A DNA stretch of 64,000 bases, from NCBI GenBank assembly GCA_026388095.1, contig JAPLKL010000014.1, forward strand, positions 62,001-126,000, read 5' to 3'. This DNA comes from Elusimicrobiota bacterium (GTDB taxonomy: Bacteria; Elusimicrobiota; Elusimicrobia; UBA1565; UBA9628). Made by a program: the position numbers and the translations under genes. Shown piece by piece: positions 43,598 to 54,544 of the stretch. The notes beneath the pieces were generated by a model. That model ran no database searches, was not told the DNA's origin, and worked only from the letters and a program-made list of their open reading frames with translations. Each line of letters starts with the position of its first letter. Positions within the stretch are counted from its first letter, which is position 1.

Positions 43598-46570
43598 TTA
43601 TCCCGGGATCAGGATCACGCCCCGGCCGGAAGAGCCGTCGATGCGGATGTCCAGGGGCTCGGCCAGCCGCACGTGGCGCAGCAGCTCGGTCTCGGAGACG
43701 GCGGGCTGCCGGTCGAGCCAATCCCAGCGCAGGGTCCCCCCTCCGTGCGCGCCGTGCACCGTGAAGTAGCCCAGCCCCAGCGAGGTCACGTTGTGGAAGA
43801 AGTGGGTCCCGTAGGAGGGGTCTATGACGAAGCCCTCCAAAGTGGTCTCCACGATGACGCGCGATTCTGAGATCTGGTTCCAGCGCACCGGGATGCCCAG
43901 CCAGGGGTCGGCCGAGCCCCAGCGCCCGGGCCCGATGAGCAGGCACTGCCGGCCCTCGCGCCTGAGGGCCTCGTTGACCTGGCCGATCTGGGCCGCGATG
44001 TCCACGGTCCGGGCCGGGTCGAAGCGCTCGGGCTTGACGTAGACCACGTCGGTGACGCCCGTCACGTAGCCGTTGCCCAAAGTGCGCGGGCTCTCGCAGA
44101 GGACGCGCTCCGCGGCCAGGCCGTCCAGCCTCACCTTCTGGGTGCTCCAGCGCGAGATCATGGGCCGCATCTGCAGGATGGAGAACTCCCGCAGGCCGTC
44201 CTCCCCGGGCTGCAGGTCCGCGGCGAACTCGATCTCCACGTGGGAGCCCATCGCCTCCATGCCGATGCGAATCAGATGGTTCAGGAGGGCGGGCAGAGGG
44301 AAGACGTCGTCCTTGAGGATGGGCGCGAAGGTCACCAGGCGCACCCCCGGCCGCGAGGTCCCGTCGTAGACGCAGTCGTTCTCCGCGGAATAGGTGGAGC
44401 CCAGCGGCCCCAGCGTGCCGTCCGCGTCGGCGGCCGCCAGGTCGTGCCAGACCATGCCGGGCTCGTGGTCGTAGCCCAGGTCCGCGGCGGAGCGCCCCGT
44501 GTCCAGGGCCAGGAAGTCGCGCTGGGAGTTGGTCAGGTAGTCGGCGACCTTGGAGAACTGGTGCAGATGCTGGGGATGGTTGGGCGAGAAGCGCAGGGCC
44601 CGGTAGCCGTCCATGATGGTCTTGCCCAGGCCCAGCGCGACGTAGGCCACGCCGTCGTCGGCCGCGATGGGCGGCACCGGGTAGTAGTTGTAGGACTGGA
44701 CCACCCCCGAGAAGCTGGGGTAGTAGCGCCGGCCGTCGCCCCGCGGCCGGCCGACCAGGTGCTGGACGATCACCGCCATCTTCTCCTCATCGGGCAGGTG
44801 CGTGGAAAAGCGCAGATAGGAGCGGGCCTCGACCGAGAAGGTCGAGGCGTAGACCAGCTTGACCGCGCGCGCCAACTGGCGCACCCGTTCCTCGGGGTCC
44901 GGATCGTTGTTGGGGAGCATGTAGGTCTTGTAGACTCCGGCGAAGGGCTGGGCCCGGGAATCCTCCAGCATGCTCGAAGAGCGCACGGCCAGCGGCCCGC
45001 GGATCTTGCCCACCATGGTGCGCAGGTCCTCGATCACGTAGGAGGGCAGGTCGGCCTTGGTGAAGGCCTCGGCCAGCTCGGCGTTGCCGCGCTCGGCGCG
45101 CACGAAGGAGCTCAGGCCGCTGTGCTCCATGAAGAAGTCGAAGACGTCCGTGGAGATGACCGACGTGTGCGGGACCGTGATGCGCACGCCCTCGAAGCGC
45201 TGCGCCATGTCGGTCTTGGAGAGCAGGAAGTTGACGAAGGCCAGGCCGCGCGCCTTGCCGCCGATGGAGCCCTTGCCGATCTTGACGAAGGGGCTCTCCT
45301 CGTCGAAGTACCGGCCGTCGAACTGGATGATGGTCCCCAGCTGGGTCTTCTGCAGGAACCGGTGCATGGTCTCGATGAGGTAGCGGCGCAGGCCGCCGAT
45401 GTCGCCGAATTCCATGGTCTTGCGCGGCCGGATGAGATAGGCGATCTCGAACTCGGTGCGGGCCATCAGCCACTTCGAGAAGTGGTTGTGGTCGGAGTGG
45501 TACTCGATGCAGGCGTCCGGAACGGTGCGCAGCCGCTCGATCATGCCGTGCAGGTCCGCGGCCCGGCCGTGCTCCCGGCCGGCGGCGTCGCGGAACACGA
45601 AGTCGCCGAAGCCGAAATAGGTGAGCATGAAGTCCTGCAACTGCCGCAGCAACGCCGGCGAGGTCTTCTGCAGGAACGAGGCGCCCACGGCCTGGGCCTC
45701 CGGGGCCTTGGACGCGTCCGAGGACTGCACCAGCACCGGCATGTCCCGGATCTGGGCCTTGATGCGCTCGGCCAGGACCAGGCCGGCGCGGGGGTCTTCC
45801 CTGCCCTCGCGCCGGAACTGGACGTCCGTGATGATGCCTAGGAGGTTCCCTCGGTACTTCTCGTAGAGGGCCCAGGCGGACTCGAAATCGTGGGCGAGCA
45901 GGATCTTGGGCCGCGCCCGCATGCGCAGCATCTTGTGGGTGAGGTTGATGCCCTCGGCCATCAGAAGCTGGGTCTGCTTCATAAGCTCCGCGTAGAGCAC
46001 GGGCAGGTAGCTGGAGTAGAAGCGCACCGAGTCCTCGATGACGATGATGGCCTGCACGCTGGAGAGGGCCAGGTCATGGTCGATGTTGCGCTGGTCCTCG
46101 ATAAGCTTGATGATGGACATGAAGATGCGCGGGTCGCCAAGCCAGACGAACACGAAGTCCACCGCGGCCCGGTCCGCTTCGGAGAGCTGGGCCACGTCCA
46201 TCATGTTGAAGCAGAGCAGGATGACCGGCAGGCCCGAGACCAGGCCCTTGGCCTCCTGGGAGAAGGCGGCCACGTCCAGGTTGCCCACCGAGGCCATGGT
46301 GATGACCAGGTCGAAGCGCTCGGAGCCCAGGCGCTTGAGCGCCTCGGCCGCCGTGGAAACCCTGGTCACGCGCGGGGCGTAGCGCAGGTTGAGGTCGAGG
46401 TACTCGCTGAAGACCAGTTCGGTCAGGGCGTCGTCGTCGGCCAAAAGGAAAGAGTCGTAGGGGGCGGCGACCAGCAGCACCTCCCGGATGCGGAAGGGCA
46501 TGAGCTTGTCGAAGCCGCCGAACTGGATGTCGTAGGTCCCGACCAGCGGTCTGGCGTGTGCCTTTTCCAT
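43598..46570 (-). CDS. PEP/pyruvate-binding domain protein with N-terminal receiver-like domain
   Basis: A 990-residue cytosolic protein. Residues about 25-170 and again about 190-330 look receiver-like ('REVLLVAAPYDSFLLADDDALTELVF'-type start, 'RFDLVITMASVG', then 'AIIVIEDSVRFYSSYLP' and 'PKILLAHDFESAWALYE'). The C-terminal two-thirds carry a PPDK/PEP-synthase nucleotide-binding domain ('GSIGGKARGLAFVNFLLS', 'AVRSSSMLEDSRAQPFAGVYKT'). The swivelling phospho-histidine and PEP-site domains of a full PEP synthase are not seen. It is likely a regulatory or atypical phosphotransferase (inference). ATG at 46570; the longer frame starts at 46615. It converges on the Bax-inhibitor gene with a 2-nt gap. 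Confidence 0.82.
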   Translation of the reverse strand: MEKAHARPLVGTYDIQFGGFDKLMPFRIREVLLVAAPYDSFLLADDDALTELVFSEYLDLNLRYAPRVTRVSTAAEALKRLGSERFDLVITMASVGNLDVAAFSQEAKGLVSGLPVILLCFNMMDVAQLSEADRAAVDFVFVWLGDPRIFMSIIKLIEDQRNIDHDLALSSVQAIIVIEDSVRFYSSYLPVLYAELMKQTQLLMAEGINLTHKMLRMRARPKILLAHDFESAWALYEKYRGNLLGIITDVQFRREGREDPRAGLVLAERIKAQIRDMPVLVQSSDASKAPEAQAVGASFLQKTSPALLRQLQDFMLTYFGFGDFVFRDAAGREHGRAADLHGMIERLRTVPDACIEYHSDHNHFSKWLMARTEFEIAYLIRPRKTMEFGDIGGLRRYLIETMHRFLQKTQLGTIIQFDGRYFDEESPFVKIGKGSIGGKARGLAFVNFLLSKTDMAQRFEGVRITVPHTSVISTDVFDFFMEHSGLSSFVRAERGNAELAEAFTKADLPSYVIEDLRTMVGKIRGPLAVRSSSMLEDSRAQPFAGVYKTYMLPNNDPDPEERVRQLARAVKLVYASTFSVEARSYLRFSTHLPDEEKMAVIVQHLVGRPRGDGRRYYPSFSGVVQSYNYYPVPPIAADDGVAYVALGLGKTIMDGYRALRFSPNHPQHLHQFSKVADYLTNSQRDFLALDTGRSAADLGYDHEPGMVWHDLAAADADGTLGPLGSTYSAENDCVYDGTSRPGVRLVTFAPILKDDVFPLPALLNHLIRIGMEAMGSHVEIEFAADLQPGEDGLREFSILQMRPMISRWSTQKVRLDGLAAERVLCESPRTLGNGYVTGVTDVVYVKPERFDPARTVDIAAQIGQVNEALRREGRQCLLIGPGRWGSADPWLGIPVRWNQISESRVIVETTLEGFVIDPSYGTHFFHNVTSLGLGYFTVHGAHGGGTLRWDWLDRQPAVSETELLRHVRLAEPLDIRIDGSSGRGVILIPG

Positions 46571-46582
46571 GCCGGTTATGGC

Positions 46583-46613
46583 GCCGGCGCAGTGCTCGAG
46601 GCACTGCGCCGGC
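46583..46613 (-). terminator. Perfect 13-bp hairpin after gdhA
   Basis: GCCGGCGCAGTGC pairs fully with GCACTGCGCCGGC across a 5-nt loop. It lies 25 nt beyond the gdhA stop and just before the next minus-strand gene. It has no U-tract. Confidence 0.5.
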
Positions 46614-46637
46614 ACCGTTACCGAATCCGTCCGCGAC

Positions 46638-48134
<1,497 letters not shown>

Positions 48135-48653
48135 CTAGATCTTCCCGGTCAAGGGAACCGGCAGGACGAACACGCGCGTCCCGGCCTCCTGGTCCAGAAG
48201 GAACAGGGCCTTGTCGCCCTCCAGGCGCTGAGCCTTGCGCAGGATGGCCTCGGCGCTGGACTCCTCCTCCACCTGCTCCTTGACGAACCAATCCAAGGCC
48301 TGCTTGGTGGCGTGGTCGCGCAGCTCCAGGGCCAGGTCAGCGATGCCGTTGATGGAGGCGGTCACGGCCTGCTCGTGCGCCAGAACGGCCTTGAAGATGT
48401 CGGTCGTGGACTTGAACTTGGCGGGCGGGGCCGCCACCGCGCCCAGCGCGGGCCGCGCGCCCTTCTCGCAGAGGTAGTTGAAGAAGATCAGGGCGTGGCA
48501 GCTCTCCTCCTGCGCCTGCACCCGCATCCACTTGGCCATCCCCGGCAGGACCTGCTCCTCGAACCAGCCCGCCATGGCCAGATACAGATAGGCCGAATAG
48601 AACTCCTTGACCACCTGCTCGTTCAACGCCTGCTCCAGCTTCTTGTCCAGCAT
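48135..48653 (-). CDS. ftnA: Ferritin (non-haem, FtnA type)
   Basis: Iron storage and detoxification: oxidises ferrous iron and stores it in a 24-mer. The 172-residue protein has the ferroxidase residues in 'NEQVVKEFYSAYLYLAMAGWFEE', 'QAQEESCHALIFFNYL' (ExxH) and 'ALDWFVKEQVEEESS'. The ATG at 48653 is preceded by GAGGAGG; the longer frame starts at 48671. With sodB and the rubrerythrin-like protein it forms the iron and oxidative defence of the window. Confidence 0.92.
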   Translation of the reverse strand: MLDKKLEQALNEQVVKEFYSAYLYLAMAGWFEEQVLPGMAKWMRVQAQEESCHALIFFNYLCEKGARPALGAVAAPPAKFKSTTDIFKAVLAHEQAVTASINGIADLALELRDHATKQALDWFVKEQVEEESSAEAILRKAQRLEGDKALFLLDQEAGTRVFVLPVPLTGKI

Positions 48654-48715
48654 CTCGGGCCTCCTCGGCATTAGAGAATCTAATGAAACAGTCCGTCCCG
48701 CGGCACAATTGTGAT

Positions 48716-48721
48716 ATAATC
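48716..48721 (+). promoter_or_regulatory. Extended -10 (TGA-TATAAT) for pntAB
   Basis: A consensus hexamer with an upstream TG. The leader of about 40 nt carries GAAAGGA as ribosome binding site. No good -35 is visible at 17 nt. Confidence 0.55.
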
Positions 48722-48768
48722 CGATTCGTTGCGCACCACTTTAATCCTAACGAAAGGATAACAAAAAA

Positions 48769-50322
48769 ATGAAGATAGGAATCCCGACTGAAATCCTGGA
48801 AGGCGAGCAGCGGGTGGCCGTCGCCCCCGGGACCGTGGCCGACCTCAAGAAGCTCGGGGTCGACTTCCTCGTCGAGTCCGGCGCCGGAGCCGGAGCGCAC
48901 TTCTCCGACGCCGACTACAAGGCGGCCGGCGCGGAGGTCACCGCGGACACCCGGGCGGTATGGTCGGCCGACGTCGTGCTGAAGGTCCGCCCCCCGGCCC
49001 TCAACGTCAAGCTCGGGACCCACGAGGTGGACCTCCTTAAAGAAGGCGGCGCCTTGGTCAGCTTCGTCTACCCGGCCCGGCACAAGGAGCTCCTGGACCA
49101 GTTCGCGGCCCGCAAGGTCTCGGTGCTGGCCATGGACATGGTGCCCCGCATCTCCCGGGCGCAGAAGATGGACGCTTTGAGCTCCATGGCCAACATCGCC
49201 GGCTACCGGGCCATGGTCGAGGCCGCCCACCAATTCGGACGCTTCTTCACCGGCCAGATCACGGCCGCAGGCCGGGTCCAGCCGGCCAAGGTCATGGTCA
49301 TCGGGGCCGGCGTGGCCGGCCTGGCCGCCCTGGGCGCGGCCAAGGGCCTGGGCGCCATCGTGCGCGCCTTCGACACCCGCCCCGACGTGAAGGACCAGGT
49401 CATCAGCATGGGCGGAGAGTTCTTGGAGGTCTCCATCAAGGAGGACGGGACCGGGTCGGGCGGCTACTCCAAGGTCATGAGCCCCGAGTTCATCAAGGCC
49501 GAGATGGAGCTGTTCATGAAGCAGGCCAAGGAGGTGGACATCATCATCACCACCGCCCTGGTCCCCGGCACCAAGGCCCCCATCCTGCTCACCAAGGAGC
49601 ACGTCCACGCGATGAAGCCGGGCTCGCTGATCGTGGACATGGCCGCGGAGCAGGGCGGCAACTGCGAGCTGACCCAGCCCGGCAAGATCGTGGACGTCAA
49701 CGGAGTCAAGATCGTGGGCTACACGGACCTGGCCTCCAGGCTGCCCAACCAGGCCAGCAAGCTCTACGGCACCAACCTGGCGCACCTGCTCAAGCACATG
49801 CAGGTCGGCAAGGGCTGGAAGATCGACATGGAAGACGAGATCGTGCGCGGCGCTTTGGTGGCCCACCAGGGCCAGATCACCTATCCTCCGCCCAAGCCCA
49901 AGACCATCATCAAGCCCGTGGCCTCGACTCCGGCCAAGCCCGCCCCCGGCGAGGCCAAGCCCGCCGAGCCCGAGTGCTCCTGCGCGCGCAACACCGTGCT
50001 CGGCGTCCTGGCGACCGCGGCCCTGACCGGCATCGGGCTCTACGCCCCGGCCGCCTTCATGCCGCACTTCACGGTGTTCGTGCTGGCCATCTTCATCGGC
50101 TACATGGTGGTCTGGAACGTCACCCCGGCCCTGCACACGCCCCTGATGAGCGTCACCAACGCCATCAGCGGCATCATCGTGATCGGGGCCATGCTGCAGA
50201 TCTCGGGCGGCTTCGACCGCTGGACCACCTGGCTGGCGGCCTGCGCGGTCCTGCTCGCGTCCATCAACATCTTCGGCGGCTTCCTCGTCACGCGGCGCAT
50301 GCTGGCGATGTTCAGGAAATAA
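48769..50322 (+). CDS. pntA: NAD(P) transhydrogenase, alpha subunit
   Basis: With PntB it moves hydride between NADH and NADP coupled to proton flow. The 517-residue protein is the fused E. coli form: soluble NAD domain ('[30 protein letters not shown]', '[18 protein letters not shown]'), a Pro/Ala linker near residue 385, and four C-terminal membrane helices. GAAAGGA upstream; pntB follows after 16 nt. Confidence 0.95.
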   Translation: MKIGIPTEILEGEQRVAVAPGTVADLKKLGVDFLVESGAGAGAHFSDADYKAAGAEVTADTRAVWSADVVLKVRPPALNVKLGTHEVDLLKEGGALVSFVYPARHKELLDQFAARKVSVLAMDMVPRISRAQKMDALSSMANIAGYRAMVEAAHQFGRFFTGQITAAGRVQPAKVMVIGAGVAGLAALGAAKGLGAIVRAFDTRPDVKDQVISMGGEFLEVSIKEDGTGSGGYSKVMSPEFIKAEMELFMKQAKEVDIIITTALVPGTKAPILLTKEHVHAMKPGSLIVDMAAEQGGNCELTQPGKIVDVNGVKIVGYTDLASRLPNQASKLYGTNLAHLLKHMQVGKGWKIDMEDEIVRGALVAHQGQITYPPPKPKTIIKPVASTPAKPAPGEAKPAEPECSCARNTVLGVLATAALTGIGLYAPAAFMPHFTVFVLAIFIGYMVVWNVTPALHTPLMSVTNAISGIIVIGAMLQISGGFDRWTTWLAACAVLLASINIFGGFLVTRRMLAMFRK

Positions 50323-50338
50323 AGGGAGAACTCTCACC

Positions 50339-51757
50339 ATGGAACAAACCATCGCGCAGAACGGCCTCTTGGTCGTGCTCTACATCGTCGCCAGCGTCCT
50401 GTTCATCCTCAGCCTGGGCGGGCTGAGCAACCCCGAGTCCTCGCGGCGGGGCAACTGGTTCGGCATCATCGGCATGGCCCTGGCGGTGGCGGCCACGTTC
50501 TTCCACCCCCAGGTCAGCGCGCAGAGCTACGGCGCGCTCATCGCCATGATCGTGCTCGGCGGCGCCATCGGCTCGGTGGTCGCGGCCAAGATCGCCATGA
50601 CCGCCATGCCCCAGCTGGTGGCGGGCTTCCACAGCTTCGTGGGCCTGGCTGCGGTCTTCGAGGGCATCAACAGCTACGCGGAAGGCGCGGGCTTGCTCGG
50701 GGCGGTCCGGACCATCCACGACACGGAGGTCTTCCTGGGCGTCTTCATCGGCGCGGTGACCTTCACCGGCTCGATCGTGGCCTTCGGCAAGCTCCAGGGC
50801 ATCATCCGCAGCAAGCCGCTGCTCCTGCCGGGCCGGCACCTGCTCAACGCCGGGATGGCTTTGGTCTCGGTCTACTGCGGCTACCGATTCTTCGGCGTCG
50901 AGGACCTCATGGCCCAGGGCCTGCCCGCGCTGCTGACCATGACCGTGCTCGCCTTCCTGCTGGGCTGGCACCTGGTCATGAGCATCGGCGGGGCGGACAT
51001 GCCGGTGGTGGTCTCCATGCTCAACAGCTACTCGGGCTGGGCCGCGGCCGCCACGGGCTTCTTGCTCAACAACGACCTGCTCATCATCACGGGCGCGCTG
51101 GTCGGCTCCAGCGGCGCCATCCTGAGCTACATCATGTGCAAGGCCATGAACCGCTCGCTCATCAACGTCATCTTCGGCGGCTTCGGCGCCCAGGAGGGCA
51201 AGACCGCGGCGCCGGGCGCGGCGCCCGCCGGCGAGGTGGTGGCCATGAACGTCGACGAGGTCTCCAACCTGCTCAAGGAGGCCCGCAGCGTGGTGGTCAT
51301 CCCGGGCTACGGCATGGCGGTGGCCCGCGCCCAGCATCCCATCAAGGAGATCTCGGACAAGCTGCGCAGCCGCGGGGCCAACGTGCGCTTCGCCATCCAC
51401 CCGGTCGCGGGGCGCCTGCCCGGCCACATGAACGTGCTGCTGGCCGAGGCCAACGTCCCCTACGACATCGTGCTGGAAATGGACGAGATCAACCCGGACT
51501 TCCCCGAGACGGACGTGGCTTTGGTCATCGGCGCCAACGACATCGTCAACCCGGGCGCGCTGGAAGACCCGTCGAGCCCCATCTACGGCATGCCGGTCCT
51601 GGAGACCTGGAAGGCCAAGACCACGGTGGTCCTCAAGCGCAGCATGGCCGCGGGCTACGCCGGCGTGGACAACCCGCTGTTCTACAAGGAGAACACCCGG
51701 ATGCTCTTCGGCGACGCCAAGAAGAGCGTGGACGCCATACTCGCTCAGCTGCAGTAG
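50339..51757 (+). CDS. pntB: NAD(P) transhydrogenase, beta subunit
   Basis: A 472-residue partner of PntA. About eight to nine membrane helices ('[24 protein letters not shown]' conserved) are followed by the soluble NADP domain with '[18 protein letters not shown]', '[24 protein letters not shown]', '[16 protein letters not shown]' and '[18 protein letters not shown]'. It is followed by a strong terminator. Confidence 0.95.
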   Translation: MEQTIAQNGLLVVLYIVASVLFILSLGGLSNPESSRRGNWFGIIGMALAVAATFFHPQVSAQSYGALIAMIVLGGAIGSVVAAKIAMTAMPQLVAGFHSFVGLAAVFEGINSYAEGAGLLGAVRTIHDTEVFLGVFIGAVTFTGSIVAFGKLQGIIRSKPLLLPGRHLLNAGMALVSVYCGYRFFGVEDLMAQGLPALLTMTVLAFLLGWHLVMSIGGADMPVVVSMLNSYSGWAAAATGFLLNNDLLIITGALVGSSGAILSYIMCKAMNRSLINVIFGGFGAQEGKTAAPGAAPAGEVVAMNVDEVSNLLKEARSVVVIPGYGMAVARAQHPIKEISDKLRSRGANVRFAIHPVAGRLPGHMNVLLAEANVPYDIVLEMDEINPDFPETDVALVIGANDIVNPGALEDPSSPIYGMPVLETWKAKTTVVLKRSMAAGYAGVDNPLFYKENTRMLFGDAKKSVDAILAQLQ

Positions 51758-51778
51758 CGGACGCGATCGTCCGCCTAA

Positions 51779-51818
51779 GCCGGGCCTGCTGACTCTTCAG
51801 CAGGCCCGGCCTCTTTTC
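51779..51818 (+). terminator. Intrinsic terminator of pntAB
   Basis: A perfect 14-bp GC-rich stem (GCCGGGCCTGCTGA and its complement) with a 4-nt loop, followed by CTCTTTTC. It is the clearest rho-independent terminator in the window. Confidence 0.9.
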
Positions 51819-51843
51819 AGGCGCCGCAGCCCGGGAATATTCA

Positions 51844-51849
51844 TACAAT
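51844..51849 (+). promoter_or_regulatory. -10 (TACAAT) 6 nt before the ATG at 51856
   Basis: Standard spacing puts +1 on the A of ATG: leaderless. There is no ribosome binding site. Confidence 0.5.
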
Positions 51850-51855
51850 AGCGGC

Positions 51856-53868
51856 ATGTGGTCCCACCTTTCCGCCCTTCTGCCGGTCCTCCTTCTGCTC
51901 TTCCCCCGCGCGGCCTGGTGCGCCCTGCCGGACGCCGATGTGAAGAAGGTCCTGGATCGGCTCTCCAGCCGGTTCCCGGCATACGACAAGGCCCGGCTCG
52001 GGAGCGGCGTGCGTGCGGCGGCGCGGCTCTGGGAGGCGCAGGACGGCCCGGCCCAGGTCTTCGAGGATTTCTGCGCGGAGAACCTGGTCCCGGACGCGGA
52101 ACGCGACGCCCTCCTGGACCGCTTCGAATCCAAGCTCGAGGCCTTGCGCGGGCATTTCACGGCCATGGGCCTGGAGCTGCGGCGCGAGATGGACGAGGAC
52201 CGCGGCGAGCTCAAGCCCATAGACCGCAGCTTCGCGGCATTCGCTCCGGATGCGCATCTGACCGACGACCTGTTCAGGAGTCGGCTGGGCTTCGCCGCGC
52301 TGCTGAACTTCCCCCCGCGGACTCTGGAAGAAGCGGCGGCTCAAGGGGCGCGCTGGTCGCGCCGACAGTGGGCTGAGGCCCGCCTGGCCAAGGCCTTCGA
52401 ATTCCGCGTGCCAGCCGGGGTGATCCAGGAAGCCTCGGCGCGGCGCTCCACGGCTGAGGCCTATGTCAATTCCTATAACATCTACATGGATCATGTGGTG
52501 GGCGCCGACGGCAAGCCCCTGTTCCCCGCCGGCCTGAAGCTGCAATCGCACTGGGGCCTGCGCGACCATATCCGCGCGCTCTACGCCGACCCGCGGGGGC
52601 TGGACAAGCAGAAGCTGATCCTGCTCATCATGGAGCGCATCATCCGCCAGGAGATCCCGGCGCCGATGGTCAACGGGAACCAGTACTTCTGGGACCCTGT
52701 GCGCAACATCACCCTGGGCGTGGAGCCGAGCGCTCCGCGCGAGCCGGACGTCCGCTATCAGACGCTGCTGTCGCTTCTGTTCGCGGCGCGGCTGGAAGAC
52801 CCTTACTACCCGGGCTACCAGACCTTGATGGACCGCAGCTTCCGTTTGGAGCGCGAGATCCCTGAAGCGGAGGTGGAAGCTTTGCTCAAGAGCCTGCTGG
52901 AGGCCCCGGCGGGCAAGCGGGTGGCGGCGCTGGTCAAGAAGCGCCTGGGAAGAGACCTTCTGCCTTTCGACATCTGGTACGAGGGGTTCAAGCCTCCCAA
53001 GGGCATGCCGCTGGAGAAGCTCGACGCCTTGGTCCGCAGGAGATATCCGACGGCTTCGGCGTTCCAGAGGGATATCCCGAACATCCTGATGAAGCTGGGA
53101 TTCTCGCCGGAGACCTCGGCCTTCCTGGCGGCGCACATCGTGGTGGACCCTGCCCGGGGCTCGGGCCATGCGGCCGGGCCGGACATGCGCTCGGATGTGG
53201 CGCATCTGCGCACGCGGGTAGGCAAGGATGGGATGGACTATCAGGGCTTCAACGTGGCGATGCACGAGCTGGGGCATAACGTGGAGCAGACTTTCTCCCT
53301 GCATCGCGTGGGCCACTATCTTCTGCACGGGGTGCCGAACAGCGCTTTCACGGAGGGCTTTGCCTTCGTGTTCCAGGCGCGGGACCTGGAAGTGCTGGGC
53401 TTGAGCCAGCCGGATGCGCAAGCGGCGGCGCTGAAGGACCTGAACGATTTCTGGGCGGCGCGGGAGATCGCGGGCGTGGCGTTGGTGGACATGAGGGTGT
53501 GGCATTGGATGTACGAGCATCAGGGGGCGGATGCGGCGCAGTTGCGCGAGGCGATGGTGGGGATCGCTCGCGATGTGTGGAATGAGTATTATGCGCCGGC
53601 CTTCGGGGTGAAGGATTCGCCGATATTGGCGATTTATGCGCACATGTTCTACTACAGCCTCTACATCCCGAACTATCCCTTAGGGCACCTGATCGCTTTC
53701 CAGGTGGAGGATTACTTCAAGACGCACTCCTTGGGGACGGAGATGGAGCGCATGTGCCGCATCGGCAGCGTGACTCCGAAGGAATGGATGCGCCAGGCGG
53801 TGGGAGGGCCCATCTCTCCCGAGCCCATGCTCAAGGCTGCGGAGAAAGCGTTGGCGGTACTCCGCTGA
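51856..53868 (+). CDS. Exported HExxH metalloprotease, unassigned family
   Basis: A 670-residue protein with a signal peptide ('LLPVLLLLFPRAAWCALP'). HELGH lies at residues 470-474 in 'MHELGHNVEQTFSLHRVGHYLLHG', and 'AFTEGFAFVFQ' about 20 residues on gives a Glu as third zinc ligand, as in gluzincins. The rest is helical and resembles the all-alpha M3/M2-like metallopeptidases. 'NSYNIYMDHVVGADGKPLFP' near residue 205 is a distinct block. I do not recognise a named family. Its codon use near the end (53,300-53,700) is less GC-rich than its neighbours'. Confidence 0.8.
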   Translation: MWSHLSALLPVLLLLFPRAAWCALPDADVKKVLDRLSSRFPAYDKARLGSGVRAAARLWEAQDGPAQVFEDFCAENLVPDAERDALLDRFESKLEALRGHFTAMGLELRREMDEDRGELKPIDRSFAAFAPDAHLTDDLFRSRLGFAALLNFPPRTLEEAAAQGARWSRRQWAEARLAKAFEFRVPAGVIQEASARRSTAEAYVNSYNIYMDHVVGADGKPLFPAGLKLQSHWGLRDHIRALYADPRGLDKQKLILLIMERIIRQEIPAPMVNGNQYFWDPVRNITLGVEPSAPREPDVRYQTLLSLLFAARLEDPYYPGYQTLMDRSFRLEREIPEAEVEALLKSLLEAPAGKRVAALVKKRLGRDLLPFDIWYEGFKPPKGMPLEKLDALVRRRYPTASAFQRDIPNILMKLGFSPETSAFLAAHIVVDPARGSGHAAGPDMRSDVAHLRTRVGKDGMDYQGFNVAMHELGHNVEQTFSLHRVGHYLLHGVPNSAFTEGFAFVFQARDLEVLGLSQPDAQAAALKDLNDFWAAREIAGVALVDMRVWHWMYEHQGADAAQLREAMVGIARDVWNEYYAPAFGVKDSPILAIYAHMFYYSLYIPNYPLGHLIAFQVEDYFKTHSLGTEMERMCRIGSVTPKEWMRQAVGGPISPEPMLKAAEKALAVLR

Positions 53869-53870
53869 GC

Positions 53871-54542
53871 CTACATGGAAGGCAGCGTTATCTCTTCCTT
53901 CTCTAGGACCGGCGTCTGCGGCGCGGGCGCGCGGCGCGGCCGCCCGGCCGGCTTCTTCCCGCCCTGGCTGGGCTTGGGCAAGGTCACGGACGCCGGCGCG
54001 GCTTTGACGTCCTGGGGCTCGGCCTTGGCCTGCGACTGGACCAGGCCCGCGTAAAGCCGGCCCGTCACGCCGCTCTGGAAGGAGAACCGGTCTTCGATGA
54101 GCGCGCCGCCCAAGGACTTCTCGATGCGCGTCCGGTGCGGAGCCCAGGCCGCCTCGTTCAGGTCCCCGAAAGGGTAGACCGCGAAGAACAGAGCGGCCCG
54201 GCGCTTGCCCCGGCCCTTGCGCAGGCGCTTGATCAGCTTGCGCAGGTCCTTGACGTCTTCCGCCAGATCGCCCGAGGCGGCCTTGGTGTCCGCGAAAGCG
54301 TAATCCGTGGGCAGGCTCGCCGCCTCGACGAGCCAATCGCCGGCGCGGACCGCGGCGCGGCCCTTGGGGAGCCTGAAGGCCGGCTCCACCTCCCCCTTTT
54401 CCGCCAGGATGGCCGTCAACTCCACCTTGAGCCAGCCGTCGATGCGGACTCGTCCTCGCGACAGCCCCGGCATCGCCTTGTGCTCCCAGAACCGGCGCTT
54501 GAGTTCGTTTCCGACATGCGTGCGCAGTTCGTCGAATTCCAT
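53871..54542 (-). CDS. Protein of unknown function at the end of the malQ-glgB operon
   Basis: A 223-residue cytosolic protein beginning MEFDELRTHVGNELKRRFWEH. It has a mixed alpha/beta N-terminal 150 residues ('GRVRIDGWLKVELTAIL', 'DWLVEAASLPTDYAFAD', 'RRAALFFAVYPFGD') and a Pro/Lys/Ala tail. It starts 2 nt after the glgB stop. Alternating Glu/Asp-bearing strands recall nuclease-like folds, but no catalytic signature is complete. Unknown. Confidence 0.7.
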   Translation of the reverse strand: MEFDELRTHVGNELKRRFWEHKAMPGLSRGRVRIDGWLKVELTAILAEKGEVEPAFRLPKGRAAVRAGDWLVEAASLPTDYAFADTKAASGDLAEDVKDLRKLIKRLRKGRGKRRAALFFAVYPFGDLNEAAWAPHRTRIEKSLGGALIEDRFSFQSGVTGRLYAGLVQSQAKAEPQDVKAAPASVTLPKPSQGGKKPAGRPRRAPAPQTPVLEKEEITLPSM

Positions 54543-54544
54543 GG

